Shown: positions 51,510 to 60,857, counted from the first letter of the stretch. The stretch: 64,000 nucleotides of DNA from Miltoncostaea sp050250915 (GCA_050250915.1 JBFWNT010000013.1:49894-113893); one strand, 5' to 3'. The notes: generated by a model not told the origin, from the letters alone. Numbers and translations: made by a program.

Positions 51510-52771
51510 GCGTCCTTCACCCGGGCGTCGGCGGAGGCGCGGTGCATCGGGAAGCCCTCGGCCTCGGCGAGCACGGCCAGGTGGGGTGCGAGCTGTGCGA
51601 CGGCCTCGTCGGTCATCTCGACCACGGACATCCTCCGCAGGAAGGTCGTTGGGCCGAGGGCCGACGCGTGGCGTGCGGCGCCCCCGGTTGGCAGGACGTG
51701 GTTGGATCCGGCGACGTAGTCGCCGAAGGCGGTCGCGCAGTTGGGGCCCACGAACACCGCCCCGGACCGCGTGATCTTCGACGCCACGGCCTCGGGGTCG
51801 CGCGTCGCGATCTCGAGGTGCTCGGGCGCGAACGCCTCGGCCAACTCGATCGCCAGGGGCATGCTGGCACACTCGACGAGGGTGATGGGCCCGATGGCCT
51901 CGGGCATCCCGTCGAGCTCCCCGGCCACGGCGGCGATCACCTCGGGGTCGTCGCTGGCGAACACGGCCGGCGAGTCGGGGCCGTGCTCCGCCTGGGCGAG
52001 CAGGTCGAGCGCCATCGCGGCGGGGTCGGCGGTGGCGTCGGCGATGATCAGCACCTCGCTGGGGCCGGCGACGCCGTCGATGCCGACGGTGCCGACCACC
52101 TGGCGCTTCGCCTCCTGCACCCAGGGGCTCCCGGGCCCCACGATCACCGCGACGGGCGCGATGGTGGCGGTGCCGAAGGCGAGGGCGCCGATGGCGGCGG
52201 CGCCGCCCACGGCGTACACCTCGTCGACGCCCAGCAGGCCCGCGGTGGCCATCACCAGCGGCGACGGGCGGCCGTCGGGTCCCGGGGGGCTGACCGCCAC
52301 GATGCGGCCGACGCCCGCGACCTGCGCGGGGACGACGCCCATGATGAGACTCGACGGGTAGGCGGCGCGCCCGCCCGGCGCGTAGCAGCCCGCCGAATCG
52401 ACGGGCACGTGCCGCACCCGGATTTTCTGCCCGAAGGGCATCGTCATGGTGTGGTCGCCCGGCAGCAGCGCCTCGGCCACCACCCGCACCTGGGACGCCG
52501 CGGCCACGATCGCCGTCCGCAGCTCCTCCGGCAGCGTGTCCACCGCCCGCTCCAGGGCGACGCGCGGCACGCGCAGGCGGTCGTGGGTGAACTCCTCCAG
52601 GTCGAAGCGGCGGATGTCGTCGACCAGCGCGTCGTCGCCGCGCTCGCGCACGGCCGCGAGGCTGGCGGTCACGCTGCCGGCGACGCCCTCCTCGTCCAGG
52701 TCGGGCCGCAGCGTCAGCGCGATCGCCTGGGCTCCCCCCGCGCGCAGGCGCGCGGTGCGCACCCCGGTCAC
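51506..52771 (-). CDS. hisD: Histidinol dehydrogenase
   Basis: 421 residues. NAD- and zinc-dependent; two oxidations from histidinol to histidine. Seen: CYAPGGRAAYPSSLIMGVVPA (in parts, ~130), GPSEVLIIAD and QAEHGPDSPAVF (~258) and HVLPTGGAARHAS (~362). GTG 52771 overlaps the hisG stop. hisC is not adjacent. Confidence 0.95.
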   Translation of the reverse strand: MTGVRTARLRAGGAQAIALTLRPDLDEEGVAGSVTASLAAVRERGDDALVDDIRRFDLEEFTHDRLRVPRVALERAVDTLPEELRTAIVAAASQVRVVAEALLPGDHTMTMPFGQKIRVRHVPVDSAGCYAPGGRAAYPSSLIMGVVPAQVAGVGRIVAVSPPGPDGRPSPLVMATAGLLGVDEVYAVGGAAAIGALAFGTATIAPVAVIVGPGSPWVQEAKRQVVGTVGIDGVAGPSEVLIIADATADPAAMALDLLAQAEHGPDSPAVFASDDPEVIAAVAGELDGMPEAIGPITLVECASMPLAIELAEAFAPEHLEIATRDPEAVASKITRSGAVFVGPNCATAFGDYVAGSNHVLPTGGAARHASALGPTTFLRRMSVVEMTDEAVAQLAPHLAVLAEAEGFPMHRASADARVKDA

Positions 52772-53391
52772 GTCTCCCCCAGGCGCGCCAGCAGCGCGTC
52801 GATCTCGGCGGCCAGCAGCGTCTGGCTCACGCGGTTCGCGATCACGCGCGCGGAGCTGTGGAAGATCTCCTCCCGCTCCACCAGCCCGTTCTCGCGCAGC
52901 GTGCGGCCCGTCGCGACCAGGTCCACGATCCCGTGCGCCAGGCCCACCAGCGGCGCCAGCTCCACGGAGCCGTTGACCTTCACCACCTCGGCCTGCCGGC
53001 CGGTCGCGGTGAAGTGGCCGGTCGCCGCGACGGGGTACTTGGTCGCGACCCGCACCAGGCCCAGGTGCTCCAGGGCGGCGGGCGTGGGGTCGTCGCCCTC
53101 GCGGGTCGCGTAGACCATGCGGCAGCCGCCGAAGCGCAGGTCCAGCAGCTCGTAGACGTCGGGGCGGCGCTCGTTGAGCACGTCCTTGCCGACGATGCCG
53201 ATGTCGGCGGCGCCGCTCTCCACGTACGTCGGGACGTCGCTGGGGCGGGTGGTGATGTACGTGGTGCCGTCGGACGCCTCCACCACCAGCCGCCGGCCCG
53301 CGTCGCGCAGGGGCGTGATGTCGAGCCCCGCGCGGCCCAGGGCCTCGACGGAGTCCTCGAACAGCGCCCCGAGCGGCACGCAGATCCTCAT
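52768..53391 (-). CDS. hisG: ATP phosphoribosyltransferase, short form
   Basis: 207 residues. First step of histidine synthesis. The short form lacks the regulatory C-terminal domain and needs HisZ, encoded just upstream. Seen: DIGIVGKDVLNE (~64), and the PRPP loop region IVDLVATGRTLRENGL (~153). ATG 53391 overlaps the hisZ stop as ATGA. Confidence 0.95.
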   Translation of the reverse strand: MRICVPLGALFEDSVEALGRAGLDITPLRDAGRRLVVEASDGTTYITTRPSDVPTYVESGAADIGIVGKDVLNERRPDVYELLDLRFGGCRMVYATREGDDPTPAALEHLGLVRVATKYPVAATGHFTATGRQAEVVKVNGSVELAPLVGLAHGIVDLVATGRTLRENGLVEREEIFHSSARVIANRVSQTLLAAEIDALLARLGET

Positions 53392-54626
53392 GAGGGCGTC
53401 AGCACCTCCTCGAGCCGCGCCAGCGTCCGCGACGTGCCGGCTACGCGGTCGAGCACGGTGTACCCCTCCGGCGTCCGCCGCGCCACCCACCGCCACCCGT
53501 CGGCCGCCGCGAGCCCCTCCGGGTCGCCCGCCGCCGCCGCCAGCGCCACCACCGGCACGCCGGCCGCGCGCACGGCCTCGCCGGCGGCCGGGTCGTCGTC
53601 CAGGCCGCCCACCAGAACGACCCCGTCGCGCGCGACGGCGCCGCCGTTGCCGGCGGCGAGGAGGGCCTGGTGCAGCAGGTCCAGGGTGATGCCGAAGCCC
53701 ACGGCGGGGCGCGGCCGCCCGAAGCGGCCGCCCAGGTCGTCGTAGCGCCCGCCCTGGGCGATCGGCGCGCCCACGCCGGGCGCGTACGCCTCGAACACGA
53801 TCCCGGAGTAGTAGTGCCACTCGCGCAGCACGCCCAGGTCGAGCACCACCGCGTCCTGCACCCCGTGGCGCGCCAGCAGCTCCAGCGTGGCGCCCAGCCG
53901 CTCGGCGGCGGCCGCGGCGGTCGGGACCTCCCGTGCGATCCGTTCCACCAGCTCGGGGCCGCCGCGCAGCGACGGCAGCTCGGCCAGCAGCGCGGCGTCG
54001 GGGGCGGCGGCGCGGGCGAGGCGCCGCCACTCCACCAGGTTGCGGGCCGCCAGGGCCGCGCCGAGCGCGGCGCGCGAGCCCTCCGGCACCCCGCTGCCCG
54101 CCAGCACGGCGGCGGTCAGCGACACGTCGCCCACGCCCACCCGCGGATCGGGCAGGCCCGCGGCGCGGAGCGCCCCCACCAGCAGGGCCAGCACCTCGGC
54201 GTCGGCCCCCGGGCCGCCGTCGCCGAGCAGCTCGACGCCCGCCTGCCGCTGTTCGGCGGGCGCGGGCTTGCCGGGTGCCGGCGGGCGGAAGGCGCGGGCC
54301 AGGTACGACACGCGGACAGGGCCGGGGTGGTCGGCCATCCGGGTGGCAACCAGGCGCGCGATCGGGATGGTGAGGTCGGGGCGCAGCACCAGCACGCGGC
54401 CGGACTCGTCGAACAGCCGGAATGCGTCGCGCAGCCGGCCCTCCTGTGCGCGGTCGAGCACGTCGGCGTACTCGAGCACCGGGGTCATGACCTCGCGGTA
54501 GCCGAACGCCGCGAAGCGGGCGCGGATGGCGCCCTCCACCTCGCGCAGCTCCCCGGCCTCGACCGGCAGCACGTCCTTCGACCCCGCCGGCAGCGCCGCG
54601 GGTGGCGGCCCGCCCGGGTCAGTCAC
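53388..54626 (-). CDS. hisZ: ATP phosphoribosyltransferase regulatory subunit
   Basis: 412 residues, class II aminoacyl-tRNA synthetase fold without catalysis; confers histidine feedback on short HisG. Seen: LPAGSKDVLPVEA (~13), VMTPVLEYADVL (~46) and LRPDLTIPIAR (~81). GTG 54626 overlaps murA by eight bases; an ATG at 54653 would overlap by 35. Distinguished from HisS by its weak C-terminal half and by position beside hisG. Confidence 0.9.
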   Translation of the reverse strand: MTDPGGPPPAALPAGSKDVLPVEAGELREVEGAIRARFAAFGYREVMTPVLEYADVLDRAQEGRLRDAFRLFDESGRVLVLRPDLTIPIARLVATRMADHPGPVRVSYLARAFRPPAPGKPAPAEQRQAGVELLGDGGPGADAEVLALLVGALRAAGLPDPRVGVGDVSLTAAVLAGSGVPEGSRAALGAALAARNLVEWRRLARAAAPDAALLAELPSLRGGPELVERIAREVPTAAAAAERLGATLELLARHGVQDAVVLDLGVLREWHYYSGIVFEAYAPGVGAPIAQGGRYDDLGGRFGRPRPAVGFGITLDLLHQALLAAGNGGAVARDGVVLVGGLDDDPAAGEAVRAAGVPVVALAAAAGDPEGLAAADGWRWVARRTPEGYTVLDRVAGTSRTLARLEEVLTPS

Positions 54627-55905
54627 GGAAGCGCTCGATGTCGGCGCCGACATCCTGGAGGCGCTCGTCGATGCGCTCGTAGCCGCGGTCGATCTGGCCG
54701 ACGTTGCCGATCACGCTCGTCCCCTTGGCGGCCAGGCTGGCGATGAGCATCGCCATGCCGGCGCGGATGTCGGGGCTCTCGAGCCGCTCGCCGTAGAGCT
54801 GCGCGGGGCCGCTCACCACGGCGCGGTGCGGGTCGCACAGCACGATGCGGGCGCCCATCGCGACGAGCTTGTCCACGAAGAACAGCCGGTTCTCGAACAT
54901 CTTCTCGAAGATCATCACCGTGCCGTGCGTCTGGGTGGCCACGGCGGTCGCGATGCTGGTGAGGTCGGCCGGGAAGGCCGGCCAGATGCCGTCGTCGACC
55001 TTCGGGATGGCCTCGCCCTCGTCCGACACGACGCGCAGGTCCTGGTCGGGCGGCACGCGCAGGGTGTCCCCCGTGATCTCCACGCGGATGCCCAGGCGCT
55101 CGAAGGTGAGGTTGATCATCCGCAGGTCCTCGGCGCGGACGTCGGTGATCGTCAGGTCCGACCCCGTGATGGCGCCGAGGCCGATGAACGAGGCGATCTC
55201 GATGTGGTCCGGGCCGATCCGGAAACGGCCGCCGTGGAGGCGCTCGACCCCGTCGATGACCATGCGGTTGGTGCCGATGCCGTCGATGTCGGCGCCCAGC
55301 TCCACCAGGAACCGCGCGACGTCCTGCACGTGCGGCTCGCTGGCCGCGTTCAGGATGATCGTGCGGCCCGGCGCGGTGGCCGCGGCCATCAGGGCGTTCT
55401 CGGTGGCGGTCACCGAGGCCTCGTCCAGGAAGATCTCCGCGCCGTGCAGCCCGCTGTGGCGCAACTTGTAGCTGCGCTCCACCAGCGTCTCGGCGCCGAG
55501 GGCGCGGAACGCCAGCAGGTGGGTGTCGACGCGCCGGCGCCCGATGAAGTCGCCGCCGGCCAGCGGCAGCTCCACCTCGCCGCAGCGGGCCAGCAGCGGC
55601 CCCGCGAGCAGCAGCGACGCGCGCAGGCGCCGGCACAGGTCGGGGTCGAGGTGGGTGGTGCGGACGCGGTCGGCCTTCAGCGAGAGCGCGTTGGGCCCGT
55701 CGTCGCGGATGGTGACGCCCAGGTCGTCCAGCAGCGCGAGCATCACGTGCACGTCGAGGATGTCGGGGACGTTCTCGACGATGACCTCCTCGTCCGTGAG
55801 GAGGCATGCCGCGAGGATCGGCAGGGCCGCGTTCTTGTTGCCGCTCGGCACGATGTGGCCGGACAGCGCCCGGCCGCCACGGATGACCAACCTGTCCTGG
55901 CTCAC
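54619..55905 (-). CDS. murA: UDP-GlcNAc 1-carboxyvinyltransferase with Asp at the fosfomycin site
   Basis: 428 residues. First committed step of peptidoglycan synthesis. Seen: GHIVPSGNKNAALP with the catalytic Lys (~24), the flexible loop LAGGDFIGRRRVDTHL where residue 119 is Asp in place of the usual Cys, and DLTSIATAVATQTHG (~318). The Asp form is known to resist fosfomycin in other bacteria. GTG 55905 is eight bases after TAGCTT. Its promoter overlaps the stop codon of the upstream aminotransferase gene. hisZ follows. Confidence 0.93.
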   Translation of the reverse strand: MSQDRLVIRGGRALSGHIVPSGNKNAALPILAACLLTDEEVIVENVPDILDVHVMLALLDDLGVTIRDDGPNALSLKADRVRTTHLDPDLCRRLRASLLLAGPLLARCGEVELPLAGGDFIGRRRVDTHLLAFRALGAETLVERSYKLRHSGLHGAEIFLDEASVTATENALMAAATAPGRTIILNAASEPHVQDVARFLVELGADIDGIGTNRMVIDGVERLHGGRFRIGPDHIEIASFIGLGAITGSDLTITDVRAEDLRMINLTFERLGIRVEITGDTLRVPPDQDLRVVSDEGEAIPKVDDGIWPAFPADLTSIATAVATQTHGTVMIFEKMFENRLFFVDKLVAMGARIVLCDPHRAVVSGPAQLYGERLESPDIRAGMAMLIASLAAKGTSVIGNVGQIDRGYERIDERLQDVGADIERFRD

Positions 55906-55913
55906 GACGCTGG

Positions 55914-55919
55914 AAGCTA
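55914..55919 (-). promoter_or_regulatory. -10 box TAGCTT of murA, embedded in the aminotransferase stop codon
   Basis: TAGCTT lies eight bases before GTG 55905; its TAG is the stop codon of the upstream gene. Confidence 0.5.
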
Positions 55920-57086
55920 GCAGTCGCCTCCGGTCGCGACCGCCGCCACCCCGGCCGCGAGGCGGGCCACGTCCTCTTCGGTGGTGAAGAACCCCAGCGA
56001 CGCGCGCAGCACCTCGGGGCGCCGCATCCAGCGCACGATCACGCCGCCGGCGGCCAGCCGGCGGGCCACGGCGTCCGGCGCCGCGCCGCCGACCGTGAAG
56101 GACACCAGTCCCGCATGCGCCCCCGGCGGCGTCAGCACCCGCACGCCCGGGATGGCCGCCAGCGCCGCCCGGCCCGCGGCCTGCGCGGCGCGGGTGCCGG
56201 CGAACACGGTCTCCCAGCCCACCTCCCGCTCCAGCCAGCCCAGGGAGGCGCGCCAGGCGGGCAGCAGCGCTGCAGGCAGCGTCGCCGCCTCATGGCGCCG
56301 GGCCCCGGCGTGCGGGGTCAGGCCTCCGTCGGCGCGATGGTCGCGGCCGGTCTCGAAGCCGGTGAACGTCAGGTCGATCGTCCCCGCCGCCTCCGGCGAC
56401 ACCCAGAGCGCGCCGAGCCCCTCCGGGCCCAGCAGCCACTTGTGGGCCGGGAAGGCCACGGCGTCGGCCCCGAGCGCCGCCGCGTCGACCGGGATCGCGC
56501 CCACCGACTGGGCGGCGTCGACCACCACCGCCGCGCCGGCCCGGCGGGCCGCGCGCACCGCGCCCGCCACGTCCAGGAGCGCCCCGGTGGACCAGGAGAC
56601 GTGGGACAGCATCACCAGCCGCGTCCGCGGGCCCGCGACCTCGGCCACGGCCGCCTCCAGGTCCTCCTCCGTGCCGTCCGGGTCGATCATCCGGAGCGTC
56701 GCGCCGCGTCGGCGGGCGAGGTTGGCCAGCAGCACGAGCGTGCCGGGGTACTCCAGGGCGGGCGTCACGATCTGGTCGCCGGGGCGCAGGTCGAGCCCCC
56801 ACGCGGCCCGGTTCAGCCCGTCGGTGGTGTTGCCGGTCAGGGCGATCCGGGCGCCGTCGGGGTCGCCCACCAGGCGACCCAGGTCGTCGCGCAGCGCCAC
56901 GGACGCCGCCTCCGTCCGGCCGAAGCCCGCCATGCTGCCGCGCCCGCGGGCCATCGCCTCGGCCGCCCACTCCCCCAGCGCGTCGGCGGCCGCCCGCGTG
57001 AGGGGGCCGCACCCGCCCGTGTTCAGGTAGGTCTCGGCGGAGAGGGAGGGGAGGTCCGCGCGCAGCGCGGAGCTGGTGGGGCGCAC
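55917..57086 (-). CDS. Class V aminotransferase (cysteine desulfurase-like)
   Basis: 389 residues, PLP enzyme of fold type I. Seen: YLNTGGCGPLTRAA at the start, GNTTDGLNRAAWGL (~70), VVVDAAQSVGAIPVD (~185) and the Schiff-base Lys in AFPAHKWLLGPEGLGALWVS (~213). A SufS/IscS-type Cys loop is not apparent, so it may be an isopenicillin-epimerase or Egt-type lyase instead of a sulfur donor. GTG 57086 is seven bases after TAGCAT. Confidence 0.84.
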   Translation of the reverse strand: MRPTSSALRADLPSLSAETYLNTGGCGPLTRAAADALGEWAAEAMARGRGSMAGFGRTEAASVALRDDLGRLVGDPDGARIALTGNTTDGLNRAAWGLDLRPGDQIVTPALEYPGTLVLLANLARRRGATLRMIDPDGTEEDLEAAVAEVAGPRTRLVMLSHVSWSTGALLDVAGAVRAARRAGAAVVVDAAQSVGAIPVDAAALGADAVAFPAHKWLLGPEGLGALWVSPEAAGTIDLTFTGFETGRDHRADGGLTPHAGARRHEAATLPAALLPAWRASLGWLEREVGWETVFAGTRAAQAAGRAALAAIPGVRVLTPPGAHAGLVSFTVGGAAPDAVARRLAAGGVIVRWMRRPEVLRASLGFFTTEEDVARLAAGVAAVATGGDC

Positions 57087-57093
57087 CGGGCCG

Positions 57094-57099
57094 ATGCTA
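57094..57099 (-). promoter_or_regulatory. -10 box TAGCAT, leaderless promoter of the class V aminotransferase gene
   Basis: TAGCAT ends seven bases before GTG 57086. Confidence 0.5.
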
Positions 57100-57163
57100 C
57101 CCGGGTGACACCCCGGACCGTCCCGTTGCGCGCGATGCGCACGGCTTGGTAGAACGGCCAGGC

Positions 57164-57430
57164 ATGAGGCTCCTACGCATGATGCCGGGGTACGGCGAGA
57201 CGCTCGTGGCGGAGGGCGACCCCCGCCTGGACGAGGAGCGCGAGGCCCTCCTCGACGCCTTCCACCGCCAGCTGGAGGAGGGCATGTGGGCGGCGGTCCC
57301 CGTCACCGACGCGGGCAGCGGCCGACGCGAGGCCGTCCTGGTGACCGACTTCGCCGACATCCCCGAGGACGCGGAGCGCGTGCTCTTCTGGCCGCGAGCG
57401 GCCGGGGGCGCGACCCCGCCTCCCGCCTGA
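57164..57430 (+). CDS. Small hypothetical protein
   Basis: 88 residues, unrecognised. Begins MRLLRMMPGYGETLVAEGD; acidic helix EEREALLDAFHRQLEEGMW, then a beta-rich AVPVTDAGSGRREAVLVTDF. No signal. ATG 57164; TAGAAC eight bases upstream is an imperfect -10. The next gene begins 13 bases after its stop. Confidence 0.55.
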   Translation: MRLLRMMPGYGETLVAEGDPRLDEEREALLDAFHRQLEEGMWAAVPVTDAGSGRREAVLVTDFADIPEDAERVLFWPRAAGGATPPPA

Positions 57431-57443
57431 GCGCCGCCGCGGG

Positions 57444-58100
57444 GTGGCCGGCCTCGGGGTGATCGTCCTCGTGGTCGCCCTCGGCATGCTCGCGACCGTG
57501 ATGGCCCGCCCCGCCCGGGCCGCCCAGGCACGCCGGCGCGCCGTGCGCGCGATGCCCTCGTGGGTCCGGGAGCCGCCCCTGCGCGACCACGAGGCCGAGC
57601 GGCGGTCGCTGGAGCTGCTGCGCTCGGTGGTGAACCCGGAGGAGTGGGAGATGTTCCAGGAGCTCGGGTTCATCTGCATCACGGGGCGCCGGGGCCGCCG
57701 TCCCGGCAGCCCGCCCGACAGCCCGCCGCGGTACCGCTACCTGATCTACCCCCACCTGCCGGTCGTGGCCCTGCTGCCGCGCTCGATGGCGCCGGTGCGC
57801 GAGTACTGCGTCCAGTTCCCCGACCGCACGGGCATGCCGGGCGGGCCGCTGCTGCCCGTCGGCGACGACGTGCTGGCCAAGTGGATGACGCTGCGCGCCG
57901 ACGAGGACCGCCTGCTTTCCTACGCCAATGTGGGCGGCGCCGGCTGCCAGGTGCCCCTCTCGACCGTCGAGCGCGACCTGGAGCGCCTGGAGCGCTGGCG
58001 CCGCCGGCGCCAGGAGGCTCAGAAGGGCTCGTCGGTCGAGGCGCCGGCGGCGTCCGCCGGCGGCGGCCCCTCGGCGGTGAGCTCCTCGATCCGCTTCTGA
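57444..58100 (+). CDS. Membrane-anchored hypothetical protein
   Basis: 218 residues, unrecognised. One N-terminal membrane helix (LGVIVLVVALGMLATVMA), a basic stretch, then a soluble domain with NPEEWEMFQELGFICITGRR, RYRYLIYPHLPVVALLP and EYCVQFPDRTGMPGGPLLPVGD. The last ~25 residues are low-complexity and overlap xseB on the other strand by 82 bases. GTG 57444 or a GTG a few codons later could start it. Confidence 0.6.
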   Translation: MAGLGVIVLVVALGMLATVMARPARAAQARRRAVRAMPSWVREPPLRDHEAERRSLELLRSVVNPEEWEMFQELGFICITGRRGRRPGSPPDSPPRYRYLIYPHLPVVALLPRSMAPVREYCVQFPDRTGMPGGPLLPVGDDVLAKWMTLRADEDRLLSYANVGGAGCQVPLSTVERDLERLERWRRRRQEAQKGSSVEAPAASAGGGPSAVSSSIRF

Positions 58101-58273
58101 GCGGCGGCCAGCCGCTCCCGGCACACCGCCAGGTAGCCCTGGCCCCGCTCGAACAGGGCGACCGCCTCCTCCAGGCCCACGTCGCCGCTCTCCAGCCGCG
58201 CCACCACCTCGTCGAGCAGCCGCAGGGCCTCCTCGAACGTTGCCGGCGCGGCCTCGCCGCCCGTCCCGTTCAC
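58019..58273 (-). CDS. xseB: Exodeoxyribonuclease VII small subunit
   Basis: 84 residues. Seen: the family core ATFEEALRLLDEVVARLESGDVGLEEAVALFERG (in parts) and a C-terminal Ala/Pro tail. Binds XseA for single-strand DNA exonuclease activity. GTG 58273 overlaps the xseA stop as GTGA. Confidence 0.9.
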   Translation of the reverse strand: MNGTGGEAAPATFEEALRLLDEVVARLESGDVGLEEAVALFERGQGYLAVCRERLAAAQKRIEELTAEGPPPADAAGASTDEPF

Positions 58274-59532
58274 CGCGACACCTCCGTCGCCGTCGCCGCC
58301 ACCGTCCCGTCGCGCAGCTCGATCGACAGGCCCTGCCCGGCATCCACCGACGCGGCCGACGCCACGACCGCCCCGCCGTCGGCGTCGCGCACGATCGCGT
58401 AGCCGCGCGCCACGGTCCGCCGGGGGGACAGCAGGCCCAGCAGGCCCTCCGCGCGGGCCAGGCCGGCCTCGGCGCGCTCGCGGCGGGCGGCGGCGGCGCG
58501 CGCCAGCGCCCGCGCCGAGTCGTCCACCCGCCCCGGCGCGCGCACCGCGGCGCGGGCGAGCGCCGAGCGCATCCGCGGCTCCAGCCGGTCGACCCGGTCG
58601 CGCCCGATCGCCTCGGGACGGCGCAGCGCCGCCCCCAGCGCGGCCGTCCGCCGCCCCACCGCCGCCTCGGCCTCCGCCCGGGCGCGCACGAGCCCCCGGC
58701 GCACCGCCAGGTCCGCGTCGCGTAGCCGCGCCTCCAGCACCTCGGCGCTCGGCACCACGGCGGCGGCTGCCGCCGTGGGCGTCGCGACGCGCAGGTCGGC
58801 GACCTCGTCGCACAGCGTCACGTCGCGCTCGTGCCCGACCGCCGACACCACGGGGACCCGCGACGCCGCCACCGCCCGGCACACGACCTCGCTGTTGAAC
58901 GCCATCAGGTCCTCCAGCGAGCCGCCCCCGCGCGCCACCACGATCACGTCCACCCCGTCCACGGCGTTCAATCGGACGATCGCGCGTTCGATCGACCGTG
59001 GGGCCGCATCGCCCTGGACGGGCACCCCGGCGAGCACCACGTCGGCGGGGTAGCGGGCCCAGAGCGTGGTGAGCACGTCGTGGCGGGCGGCGCCGTCGGG
59101 CGCGGTGACCAGCCCGATGCGCCGCGGCAGCATCGGTAGCGCGCGCTTGCGCTCCGGCGCCAGCAGGCCGTCGGCGGCCAGCAGCCGCCGCAGCTCCTGG
59201 ATCCGCGCCAGCAGGAGCCCCTCGCCGGAGGGCTCGAGGCGCTCCACGGCCATCGTCACCTCGGCGCGGCCGCGCCAGAACTCCATCTTCCCGTAGGCGT
59301 GGACCTGGTCGCCGCGCGCCGGCTTCTGGGGCAGGCGGTCCCAGACGACGGCCTTCATCGACGCCCGGATGACGTGCTCGCCGCGCAGGTTGAAGTAGAC
59401 GCGGGCGCCGCCCGTCCGCACGTCCTCGATCTCGGCCTCCACCCAGAACTGGCGCAGGCCCTCGAACATCTCCGCCAGGCGGCCCGTGACCTCCTCGACG
59501 GAGAAGACCCGGCGGTGGCCGACCAGCTTCAC
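58270..59532 (-). CDS. xseA: Exodeoxyribonuclease VII large subunit
   Basis: 420 residues. N-terminal OB domain (FWVEAEIEDVRTGGARVYFN), catalytic ARGGGSLEDLMAFN (~222) with SAVGHERDVTLCDEVADLR, and a long coiled-coil C-terminus ending in the ARGYAIVRD barrel. GTG 59532 overlaps the oxidoreductase stop as GTGA. Confidence 0.94.
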   Translation of the reverse strand: MKLVGHRRVFSVEEVTGRLAEMFEGLRQFWVEAEIEDVRTGGARVYFNLRGEHVIRASMKAVVWDRLPQKPARGDQVHAYGKMEFWRGRAEVTMAVERLEPSGEGLLLARIQELRRLLAADGLLAPERKRALPMLPRRIGLVTAPDGAARHDVLTTLWARYPADVVLAGVPVQGDAAPRSIERAIVRLNAVDGVDVIVVARGGGSLEDLMAFNSEVVCRAVAASRVPVVSAVGHERDVTLCDEVADLRVATPTAAAAAVVPSAEVLEARLRDADLAVRRGLVRARAEAEAAVGRRTAALGAALRRPEAIGRDRVDRLEPRMRSALARAAVRAPGRVDDSARALARAAAARRERAEAGLARAEGLLGLLSPRRTVARGYAIVRDADGGAVVASAASVDAGQGLSIELRDGTVAATATEVSR

Positions 59533-60857
59533 GGCAGCAACGCCGCGACGATCCCCGCCGCGCGGGTCCCGCTCGACACGGCCCCCTCGATGGACGGGTG
59601 CGTCGTCATGTCGCCCGCCAGGATCAGGTTGTCGACGGCGGTCCGCGGGCCGGGCAGCTCGCGCCGCACGCCCACGCGGGGGCGGTACTGGGCGAAGCGG
59701 TGCTCGTACACGCCGATCGGCTCCGCCAGGCCCGCCCAGTCGAAGCGCGGCGCCCAGCGCGCCATGAGCCGCCCCACCGACTCCACCAGCCCGTCCGCGC
59801 TCCCGCCGTCCGTGGTGACGGTGGTGGCCAGCACGATGTGGGGGCCGTCGGGCGCGCCCGGGCGGGTGATGTTGGTGGTCTGGCACACCAGGTCCACGCG
59901 GGGGCCGTCCACCTGCCCCGACGCGGCGTTCACCAGGATCGTCCGCCCGCGGTACAGGGGCGCGGAGAGCGCGAACGCGGCGGTCGCCGACGACGCCGGC
60001 TCCGTGGGCAGGCGCGCCGCCGCCGCGGCATCGAGGGGCTCGAGCAGCGCCCGCGCGGCGGGGGCCTCGACGGCCAGCACCACGTGCCGCGAGGCCAGGC
60101 GCCGTCCGTCGGCCGTCCGCACCGCCGCGACCCTGCGCCCGGCGGCGTCGGGCTCGAGGCCCTCGACGCGCGCCCCCAGCTCCACGGTGCCGCCGGCCTG
60201 TCGGACCGCCGCGGACGTCCACTCGGCGATCATCCCCACGCCGTCGCTCGGGATGACCGACGACCCCCTGCCCAGCATCGCCAGCAGGAAGCGGAAGTAG
60301 CCGGGGTCGGCGGCCAGCGACCGGTCCTGGAACACGACCCCGAAGAACGGCCGGAAGAAGCCCACCATGGCCTGCTCCGAGAAGCCCTGCGAGCGCAGGA
60401 AGGCCTCGGTCGACGGCGCCTCGTCGTCGCGCGCCAGCAGCACGTCGGGCGGTGTGGCCAGCGCCGACGCGCCGAGCTTGGCCAGCCGCACCCGGTCGGC
60501 GGGGGGCAGCCCGCGGAACCCGAGCGGCGCCAGCGGCGATGTGCCGAACCGCGGGTTCTCGGCGCCGTTCATGAAGACGGCGCCGCCGCTGATGGGCCGC
60601 AGGTCGCGGCGGGGCAGGCCGATGGCCCGCAGCAGCTCCCGCGTCCGCGGGTACGCGCTGAACAGCGTCTGGAAACCGCGGTCGACGGGCCGCCCGCGGT
60701 GCCACACGGTGCGGGCCCGGCCGCCGGGCGCCTCCTCGGCCTCGAGCACCAGCACGGAGCGCCCGGCCGTTACCAGGGCGTGGGCGCACGCGAGGCCCGC
60801 GAGGCCCCCGCCCACGACGATGCAGTCGACCCCTTCGGCGGTCCCCGGTCCGGTCAT
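59529..60857 (-). CDS. FAD-dependent oxidoreductase (amine oxidase/phytoene desaturase-like)
   Basis: 442 residues. N-terminal FAD-binding motif DCIVVGGGLAGLACAHAL (~11) then VLEAEEAPGGRARTV (~37); C-terminal LAGDMTTHPSIEGAVSSGTRAA (~410). Resembles flavin amine oxidases and carotenoid desaturases; substrate not determined. ATG 60857 follows TAGCAT by six bases. Confidence 0.85.
   Translation of the reverse strand: MTGPGTAEGVDCIVVGGGLAGLACAHALVTAGRSVLVLEAEEAPGGRARTVWHRGRPVDRGFQTLFSAYPRTRELLRAIGLPRRDLRPISGGAVFMNGAENPRFGTSPLAPLGFRGLPPADRVRLAKLGASALATPPDVLLARDDEAPSTEAFLRSQGFSEQAMVGFFRPFFGVVFQDRSLAADPGYFRFLLAMLGRGSSVIPSDGVGMIAEWTSAAVRQAGGTVELGARVEGLEPDAAGRRVAAVRTADGRRLASRHVVLAVEAPAARALLEPLDAAAAARLPTEPASSATAAFALSAPLYRGRTILVNAASGQVDGPRVDLVCQTTNITRPGAPDGPHIVLATTVTTDGGSADGLVESVGRLMARWAPRFDWAGLAEPIGVYEHRFAQYRPRVGVRRELPGPRTAVDNLILAGDMTTHPSIEGAVSSGTRAAGIVAALLP

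Noticed and set aside
55917..57086. SufS cysteine desulfurase with iron-sulfur operon
   Set aside because: No suf genes nearby and no visible catalytic Cys loop; kept as a class V aminotransferase only.
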